Below are positions 7,321-11,540 of a stretch of DNA of 11,540 bases, piece after piece. Below the pieces are notes generated by a model, which saw only the letters and a program-made list of their open reading frames with translations, was not told where the DNA came from and made no database searches. Source of the stretch: Comamonadaceae bacterium (GTDB taxonomy: Bacteria; Pseudomonadota; Gammaproteobacteria; Burkholderiales; Burkholderiaceae_C); contig CANHKH010000062.1 in assembly GCA_947460165.1 (NCBI GenBank), positions 1 through 11,540 of the forward strand, given 5' to 3'. The translations under genes and the position numbers were made by a program. Within the stretch, counting starts at the first letter, position 1. Every line of letters starts with the position of its first letter.

Positions 7321-7433
7321 GGGCGATGGGGGCTCAAGGTAGATCTTGTTGGTGGGAACTGGAGGGCGCATGCCCCGTGTTCAGCCCAGCCATGCACCCA
7401 GACCGAGACCTTGACCTCAGCGCAGCTGACTCA

Positions 7434-7850
7434 TCAGGGAGCTGCAGCGGGCTCGTGAGGCACAAAGACAGGCACGTTCTGGGCAGACACGCTGGCTGAA
7501 AAACTCACCTGTACCCGCATGCCTATGTGCACCGCGTCCCAGTCGCTGGCTTGGAGGTGGGTCATCATCGTCACCCCCTCGTCCAGCTGCACATAGGCCA
7601 TCAGGTAGGGGATCTCCACGCCGCGCAGCATGCGCGTGAACGAGTACACCTGGCCCAGGCCGGCGCTGGGCCGCCAAGTGGTTTGGTCGCTGCCACAGTG
7701 CGGGCAGTAGGGGCGCGGGTAATGGTGAAAGCGATCGCAGGCGCTGCAGTGCTTGAGCATCAGCCGGCCTTGTTGCGCTTCTTGCCAGAAGGTGAGGTTC
7801 TCTGGATTTTGCAAGGGGTCCTGGAAAACCCAAGTGGCAGCTGCGTTCAT
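7434..7850 (-). CDS. DUF35/OB-fold protein with rubredoxin-like zinc ribbon
   Basis: A 138-residue protein of the DUF35 (ChsH2 C-terminal/PhlB-like) family. It has an N-terminal helix (PLQNPENLTFWQEAQQGRL, about 12-30), then a zinc ribbon with Cys35, Cys38, Cys49 and Cys52 (HCSACDRFHHYPRPYCPHCGS), and an OB-fold (about 62-130, GLGQVYSFTRMLRG ... YLMAYVQLDEG ... GMRVQVSF). Such proteins are obligate partners of thiolase-fold enzymes: they bind the acyl-CoA and line the active-site channel, as in Ltp2-ChsH2 aldolase, the PhlACB acetyltransferase and the archaeal thiolase/HMG-CoA synthase complex. Its gene is separated by a single base from the thiolase-fold gene upstream, which strongly supports a complex. 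It is complete, with all four zinc ligands in place, and is the last gene of the five-gene block. Confidence 0.9.
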   Translation of the reverse strand: MNAAATWVFQDPLQNPENLTFWQEAQQGRLMLKHCSACDRFHHYPRPYCPHCGSDQTTWRPSAGLGQVYSFTRMLRGVEIPYLMAYVQLDEGVTMMTHLQASDWDAVHIGMRVQVSFSASVSAQNVPVFVPHEPAAAP

Positions 7851-7851
7851 C

Positions 7852-9018
7852 TCAATGCCTTTGCATGATCAAGGTGGCCGCGCCATGGCGCGCGCCCAGC
7901 AGGCCGCCTATGCCGTTGGCGAGCGCGAACTCCAGGTTGGGCACCTGCACCTGGGGATGGGCCTGGCCGCGCAGCTGGCGCACGGCCTCGATGACCTTGG
8001 TCATGCCGCCGCGGTTGGCCGGGTGGTTGTTGCACAGGCCGCCGCCGTCGGTGTTGACCGCCAAGCGGCCTTGGCCGGCAATCAGCTGCCCGTCGGCCAC
8101 AAAGCGCCCACCCTGGCCCTTGGCGCAAAAGCCCAGGTCTTCGAGCTGCATCAGCACCGTGATGGTGAAGCTGTCGTAGATGGAGGCGTAGCGGATGTCG
8201 GCTGGTGTGAGGCCGGCCTGCGCAAAAGCGCGTGGGCCGGTCCAGGCCGTGGCCGAATGGGTGATGTCCATGTCCCCGCCAGACTGGCCCTTGACTGAGG
8301 CCGACATGGCGCGCACCTGCACAAGCGGCTGCTTCAAGCCCTTGGCCAGGTCCGGGTGGACCAGCACCACCGCACCGCCGCCGTCGGTGACCACGCAGCA
8401 GTCGGCCCGGCGCAAAGGGTCGGCCACCCGGGGCGAGGCCAGCACGTCGTCCACCGTCATCACCTGGCGCAGCAGCGCGTTCGGGTTGTGCTGCGCGTGG
8501 TGGGACATGGCCACCTTGATCCAGGCCAGCTGCTCCGAGGTGGTGCCAAAGTCGTGCATGTGGCGCATGGCGCACATGGCGTAGCTGTTGAGCGGCGTGG
8601 GCAGGTAGTGGCGCTCGAACTCCACGTCGGGCGCGGTATCGCCAAAGTTGCGCGGCTTGGCGCCGCTGGAGCCTTCGGACTTGGGCCGACCGGCCAGGGT
8701 GATCAGCGCCACTTTGCAGCGCCCGTCGGCAATCGCCTGCGCCGCCTCGCCCACGTGCGAGAGGTAGGACGCGCCCCCCAACTCTGTGGTTTGCACCACC
8801 TGCAGGCGCTTGAGGCCCAAGTAATCAATGATGGACATGGGGCCCAGGCCGGGCGCATCGCCGGCGCAGAAATACGCGTCCACATCGTCCAGCGTCAAGC
8901 CCGCATCGCGCAAAGCGCCGTGGGCCACATCGGCATGCAAGCGTGCCACCGAATGGTCGGGCGCCACGCGCAGCGGGTGCTCATAAATGCCGGCAATGCA
9001 GGCTTTGACTTGTGCCAT
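7852..9018 (-). CDS. SCP-x/Ltp2-type thiolase-fold protein lacking thiolase cysteines
   Basis: A 388-residue member of the thiolase superfamily, closest to the lipid-transfer/SCP-x-like branch. True thiolases have an acyl-accepting cysteine near residue 90; here that place reads ELGGASYLSHVG (79-90), with Ala/Ser and no Cys. The second cysteine motif near the C-terminus reads ANGIGG (367-372), also without Cys. The family histidine is retained as NHP (331-333), and the NEAF-equivalent motif is YDSF (281-284), offering a tyrosine. This pattern matches Ltp2-type enzymes, which with a DUF35 partner perform retro-aldol cleavage of acyl-CoA side chains. I infer an acyl-CoA aldolase or Claisen-type lyase, although other cysteine-less members remain uncharacterised. 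It starts 6 bases after the CoA lyase gene, without a clear ribosome site, and is followed by its DUF35 partner after 1 base. The length is normal for the family and the frame is intact. Confidence 0.9.
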   Translation of the reverse strand: MAQVKACIAGIYEHPLRVAPDHSVARLHADVAHGALRDAGLTLDDVDAYFCAGDAPGLGPMSIIDYLGLKRLQVVQTTELGGASYLSHVGEAAQAIADGRCKVALITLAGRPKSEGSSGAKPRNFGDTAPDVEFERHYLPTPLNSYAMCAMRHMHDFGTTSEQLAWIKVAMSHHAQHNPNALLRQVMTVDDVLASPRVADPLRRADCCVVTDGGGAVVLVHPDLAKGLKQPLVQVRAMSASVKGQSGGDMDITHSATAWTGPRAFAQAGLTPADIRYASIYDSFTITVLMQLEDLGFCAKGQGGRFVADGQLIAGQGRLAVNTDGGGLCNNHPANRGGMTKVIEAVRQLRGQAHPQVQVPNLEFALANGIGGLLGARHGAATLIMQRH

Positions 9019-9024
9019 GGTGGT

Positions 9025-9825
9025 TCAGCCCTTGGCAGTAGATTCAGCCAGCAGGCTTTGCGCCAGCAGCCACACTGGCCTGTCCACCAGCTTGCCGTCC
9101 ACCGCAATGGCGCCCAGGCCATGGGCCTGAACTTGCTCCACCACGCGCTGCGCCCATTGCAGCTCGGCGGGGCTGGGGGCAAAGCCCTGGTTCACGCCGG
9201 CCACCTGCCGGGGGTGTATGCACAGCTTGGCGCCCATGCCCAGGCGGCGCGAGCGGGCCACGTCTGTGGCGAGAGCCTGCTCGTCGGCAAAGGCCAGCGT
9301 GACGCCGTCCACAGGCGCGCGCACGCCGGCCAAGCGAGAGACCAGCACCAGGTGCAGGCGCACCGCGTCCAGCTCAGCCCCGTCGCTGCCCATGCCAGCG
9401 TCTGAGGCAAAGTCCACCGAGCCAAAAATCAGCCGGTCCACCTGGGGCGCGCTGGCCAGCTCGCGCGCACGGTCCCAGCCGAACACGCTCTCCACAATGG
9501 GCAGCAGCCGCTGCTCGGGGCGCAGCTGCTTGGCCAGCTGAATCAGCACCTCGGGCTCTTGCGCCTTGGGCACGACCAGGCCGCGCACCGCTGGGTGGCT
9601 GAGCAAGGCCAGGTCGCCTTCGAACCAGGGCGTGCCGTAGCCATTGCAGCGCAGGTAAATCGGCTTGTCGGCGTGCAGCCACTGCGCCACGCTGGCACGG
9701 GCGGCTTCCTTGGACTCGGGGGCGACTGCGTCTTCCAGGTCCACGATCACCGCATGCGCGCCGCTGGCCAGGGCTTTGTCCAGGCGCTCGCTGCGGTTTC
9801 CAGGAACGAATAAATAACTTTTCAT
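9025..9825 (-). CDS. HpcH/HpaI (CitE-like) CoA ester lyase
   Basis: A 266-residue TIM-barrel lyase of the CitE family, which cleaves or forms 3-hydroxyacyl-CoA esters such as citramalyl-CoA, malyl-CoA or citryl-type thioesters, usually with Mg2+. The signature elements are present: YLFVPGNRSERLDKALASGA (4-23), DLEDAV (29-34), an Arg at 59 in IYLRCNG, PIVESVFG (109-116, metal-ligand Glu112), FGSVDFASDAG (134-144, metal-ligand Asp138) and KLCIHPRQV (200-208). The C-terminus carries VDGKLVDRPV, typical of free-standing CitE-like proteins that bind the CoA part in trimers. It starts 3 bases after the CoA-transferase gene and ends 6 bases before the thiolase-fold gene, with coupling likely because no strong ribosome site is visible. 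Next to a CaiB transferase this matches the itaconate/citramalyl-CoA and related dicarboxylate cleavage logic. The exact substrate is not readable. Confidence 0.9.
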   Translation of the reverse strand: MKSYLFVPGNRSERLDKALASGAHAVIVDLEDAVAPESKEAARASVAQWLHADKPIYLRCNGYGTPWFEGDLALLSHPAVRGLVVPKAQEPEVLIQLAKQLRPEQRLLPIVESVFGWDRARELASAPQVDRLIFGSVDFASDAGMGSDGAELDAVRLHLVLVSRLAGVRAPVDGVTLAFADEQALATDVARSRRLGMGAKLCIHPRQVAGVNQGFAPSPAELQWAQRVVEQVQAHGLGAIAVDGKLVDRPVWLLAQSLLAESTAKG

Positions 9826-9828
9826 GGC

Positions 9829-11034
9829 TCAGATCACTGCGAGTTCGCGCAGCTTGGCAATTTGTTCAGCGGAAAAGCCCGCCTCTTGCAGCAGTTGCTC
9901 GGTGTGTTGCCCCAGGGCCGGAGCGGCCACCGCCGGCATGGGCCCGGCTGTGATGGGGCTGGACAGGGTGCGTATGGGGCCATGCGCATGGTCCATCTGC
10001 AGCACCGTGCCCATCTCCCGGGCAAAATCGCTGTCCAGGGCCTGCGCCACATCGTTGACGGCGGACGCCGGCACCTGACCGGCAAACAGCGCCAACCAAT
10101 GCGCGGTGTTGGCTTGCTGCAAGACCTCGTCGAGCGCCTGATTGAGCTCGGTGCGGTGCTTCAGGCGCGCCGCAAAGCTGCCAAAGCGCTCGTCGTTGAT
10201 CCATTCGGGCCGGCCTATTTTTTGGCAGAGCACGCCCCAGAACTTTTCCTTGTTGCACATCAGGAAGATCCAGCCGTCCTGCGTGCGGTAGAGCTCGCTG
10301 GGCACCAGCGAGGGGTGGCCCGAGCGGGCCTGGCGGCCGGTGACCACGCCTTTGTTGAGGTACCAGGTGGCCAGGTAGGTCAGGTTGTACATGGCCACGC
10401 TGTACAAGCTGACATCGATGTCGCGGCCCACGCCGCTTTGGCGCGCCGACAGCACTCCGGCCAGCATGGCCAATGCAGCCGTGGTGCCTGTCATGTAGTC
10501 GACGATGGACAAGCCCGCGCGGGTGGGCACGCCATCGGGCTCGCCAGTCAGGGACAAATAGCCGGCTTCGGCCTGCAAGAGGTAGTCATAACCCGGCCAG
10601 TTGGCCCGCGAGCCTGTGCGGCCATAGGCCGAGAGGTGGGCGCAGACCAGGGACGGCTTGACGGCGCCCAGTGTGGCGTGCGTGAGCCCGAGCTTGACAG
10701 GCAGGTCGCCGCGCAGGTTGTTGAACACCACATCGGCTTCGCTTGCGAGCCGGTGCAGCACCTCTTGCCCCTGCGCCTGCTTGAGGTCCAGGGTGAGGCT
10801 TTTTTTGTTGCGGTTGAAACTTTGGTAGAAGTGGCTGTCGCCAGGTGCGAAAAAGTGCGGGCCCACCATGCGGCCCACGTCGCCGCCTTCCTTGCGGTTT
10901 TCAATCTTGATGACCTCGGCACCGAGGTCGGCCAGGTACTGGGTGCCAAAGGGGCCGGCGCCGTATTGCTCAACAGACAGGATGCGCAGGCCCTGCAACA
11001 GCGGCGGCGGTGGGGATGAGGGCGGGAGCGTCAT
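9829..11034 (-). CDS. CaiB/BaiF type III acyl-CoA transferase
   Basis: A 401-residue family III CoA-transferase, which moves CoA from a donor such as succinyl-CoA to a carboxylic acid by a ping-pong mechanism on an aspartate. N-terminal family motifs are visible: GLRILSVEQYGAGPFGTQYLADLGAEVIKIE (15-45), RNKKSLTLDLK (75-85) and SAYGRTG (135-141). The predicted catalytic Asp is D179 in SIVDYMTGTTAALAMLAG (176-193), followed by GVGRDIDVSLYSVA. The C-terminal third has PSELYRTQDGWIFLM and the usual tail ending with the GQHTEQLLQEAG motif. The start at 11034 has an AAGGA ribosome site 7 bases upstream. It lies 20 bases after MmgE/PrpD and 3 bases before the CoA lyase. In context it should make the CoA thioester cleaved by the lyase and/or the aldolase-like pair. 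Length is as expected; substrate specificity is unknown. Confidence 0.93.
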   Translation of the reverse strand: MTLPPSSPPPPLLQGLRILSVEQYGAGPFGTQYLADLGAEVIKIENRKEGGDVGRMVGPHFFAPGDSHFYQSFNRNKKSLTLDLKQAQGQEVLHRLASEADVVFNNLRGDLPVKLGLTHATLGAVKPSLVCAHLSAYGRTGSRANWPGYDYLLQAEAGYLSLTGEPDGVPTRAGLSIVDYMTGTTAALAMLAGVLSARQSGVGRDIDVSLYSVAMYNLTYLATWYLNKGVVTGRQARSGHPSLVPSELYRTQDGWIFLMCNKEKFWGVLCQKIGRPEWINDERFGSFAARLKHRTELNQALDEVLQQANTAHWLALFAGQVPASAVNDVAQALDSDFAREMGTVLQMDHAHGPIRTLSSPITAGPMPAVAAPALGQHTEQLLQEAGFSAEQIAKLRELAVI

Positions 11035-11041
11035 GGGCGGG

Positions 11042-11046
11042 TCCTT
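11042..11046 (-). promoter_or_regulatory. Ribosome binding site of the CoA-transferase gene
   Basis: AAGGA on the minus strand with a 7-base spacer to the ATG at 11034. It lies in the 20-base gap after the MmgE/PrpD stop and is the only good ribosome site inside the five-gene block; the three downstream genes of the block seem to rely on coupling. Confidence 0.6.
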
Positions 11047-11054
11047 GTGTGTTT

Positions 11055-11540
11055 TCAGACGGGTGCGCCCGCGAACTCGCGGGCCAAGTCGCGGGCACTG
11101 CGCTGGGGCAAGTCCATCAGCGTCTGGCGCAGGGCTTGGGCCGCAGAGGCGGGCCAGGCCAGGCCAGCGTTGTCCATGTATTTGGCCACGATGTCGGCGT
11201 GCGCAATGGGGCGGCCGGGCGCGCCACGGTTGATGGGCTCTCGGTGCGAGACCTGGCGCCCGTCGGTGAAATGCAGCACCACCTCGCCTGGAAAGTAGCG
11301 CGGGTAGTCGGCCTGCGGGTCCACCTCGCAGATGACCTGGTCGGCAAAGGCCAGGGTGGCAGGGTCTTGCATGGCGCTGGCATCGAGGGCCTGCAGGCCG
11401 AACTTGCCGTGGCGCAGCGCCGTGGCAATGCCGTACTGCACGCTGAACTGGGCTTCATACGCATTGGAGGGCCGGCGTTTTTGCGACACCGGCTCGCAAA
11501 CCACGGGCACAAAACCGGGGGCCACGCGCGCCACAATGTG
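11055..11540 (-). CDS. MmgE/PrpD family protein, C-terminal part (partial)
   Basis: The last 161 residues of an MmgE/PrpD protein; the frame is open to the window edge, so the N-terminal two thirds lie outside. The fragment is the alpha/beta lid-type C-terminal domain: HIVARVAPGFVPVV, then RRPSNAYEAQFSVQYGIATALRHGKFGL (family form: RPxxxYEAKFSLPYxxAxAL), EVVLHFTDGR and PGRPIAHADIVAKYMDNAG near the end. Members include 2-methylcitrate dehydratase and cis-aconitate decarboxylase, along with many of unknown function; the catalytic residues lie in the missing part, so the reaction cannot be assigned. It is the first visible gene of the block and ends 20 bases before the CoA-transferase gene. A GTG near the edge is not the real start, because the sequence upstream of it still matches the family. 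Confidence 0.87.
   Translation of the reverse strand, partial: HIVARVAPGFVPVVCEPVSQKRRPSNAYEAQFSVQYGIATALRHGKFGLQALDASAMQDPATLAFADQVICEVDPQADYPRYFPGEVVLHFTDGRQVSHREPINRGAPGRPIAHADIVAKYMDNAGLAWPASAAQALRQTLMDLPQRSARDLAREFAGAPV

Noticed and set aside
7422..7445. Weak inverted repeat (6-base arms GCAGCT/AGCTGC, 12-base loop) around the DUF35 stop codon as a terminator
   Set aside because: Short stem, long loop and no T-run; this level is expected by chance in such GC-rich sequence.
8356..9405. Open frame of 349 codons on the + strand opposite the thiolase-fold and CoA-lyase genes
   Set aside because: It spans two clear minus-strand genes and their junction, and its product is rich in His, Gly and Ala without any motif, as typical of an antisense shadow.
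9862..11019. Long open frame (385 codons) on the + strand opposite the CoA-transferase gene
   Set aside because: Its translation has no recognisable family motifs, while the minus strand encodes a full CaiB protein. Long antisense frames are expected in GC-rich coding DNA.

Overview
The window is GC-rich bacterial DNA. It most resembles a betaproteobacterium of the Burkholderiales (Comamonadaceae-like). The grounds are a Bug/TctC-type periplasmic receptor (a family greatly expanded in that group), the mix of CaiB, CitE, MmgE/PrpD and LysR genes, and the codon usage. This is inference from gene content; no marker gene is present.

Left edge, + strand (1-668): the C-terminal end of an FtsX-like ABC transporter permease, followed 4 bases later by a Tat-exported DUF3299 protein. 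They look like the last two genes of an export or metal-related operon unrelated to the rest. The operon meets the opposite-strand genes head to head at about 662-697, where a perfect 10-bp hairpin sits between the two stop codons.

Everything else (695-11540) is on the minus strand and reads right to left. First comes a compact five-gene block: MmgE/PrpD (cut by the window edge), a type III CoA-transferase (CaiB/BaiF), a CitE/HpcH-type CoA lyase, a thiolase-fold protein and its DUF35/OB-fold zinc-ribbon partner, with gaps of 20, 3, 6 and 1 bases. A LysR-type regulator follows. Then come a HyuA-like subunit and a HyuB-like subunit 6 bases apart, and finally a tripartite tricarboxylate (Bug/TctC) receptor without its membrane partners.

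The two most notable points concern enzyme identity. (1) The HyuB-like protein is 769 residues long and ends in a four-cysteine zinc-ribbon resembling the separate gamma subunit of acetone carboxylase. The HyuA/HyuB pair is therefore more likely an ATP-dependent ketone-type carboxylase than a hydantoinase. (2) The thiolase-fold protein lacks both catalytic cysteines and is paired with a DUF35 protein, as in the Ltp2-ChsH2 steroid side-chain retro-aldolase. It may therefore be an acyl-CoA aldolase.

Together the genes suggest a catabolic island: uptake of an organic acid (TctC-like), carboxylation of a carbonyl compound (HyuA/HyuB-gamma), CoA activation (CaiB), and C-C cleavage of CoA thioesters (thiolase-fold/DUF35 and CitE), with MmgE/PrpD as a dehydratase, isomerase or decarboxylase. 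The substrate is unknown. Regulation is probably by the embedded LysR protein. A perfect 21-bp palindrome containing a T-N11-A core lies between lysR and the HyuA gene and is a good candidate operator. A 13-bp-arm hairpin lies in front of the receptor gene. No RNA genes, insertion sequences or CRISPR arrays were seen, and no gene-free stretch exceeds 150 bases.
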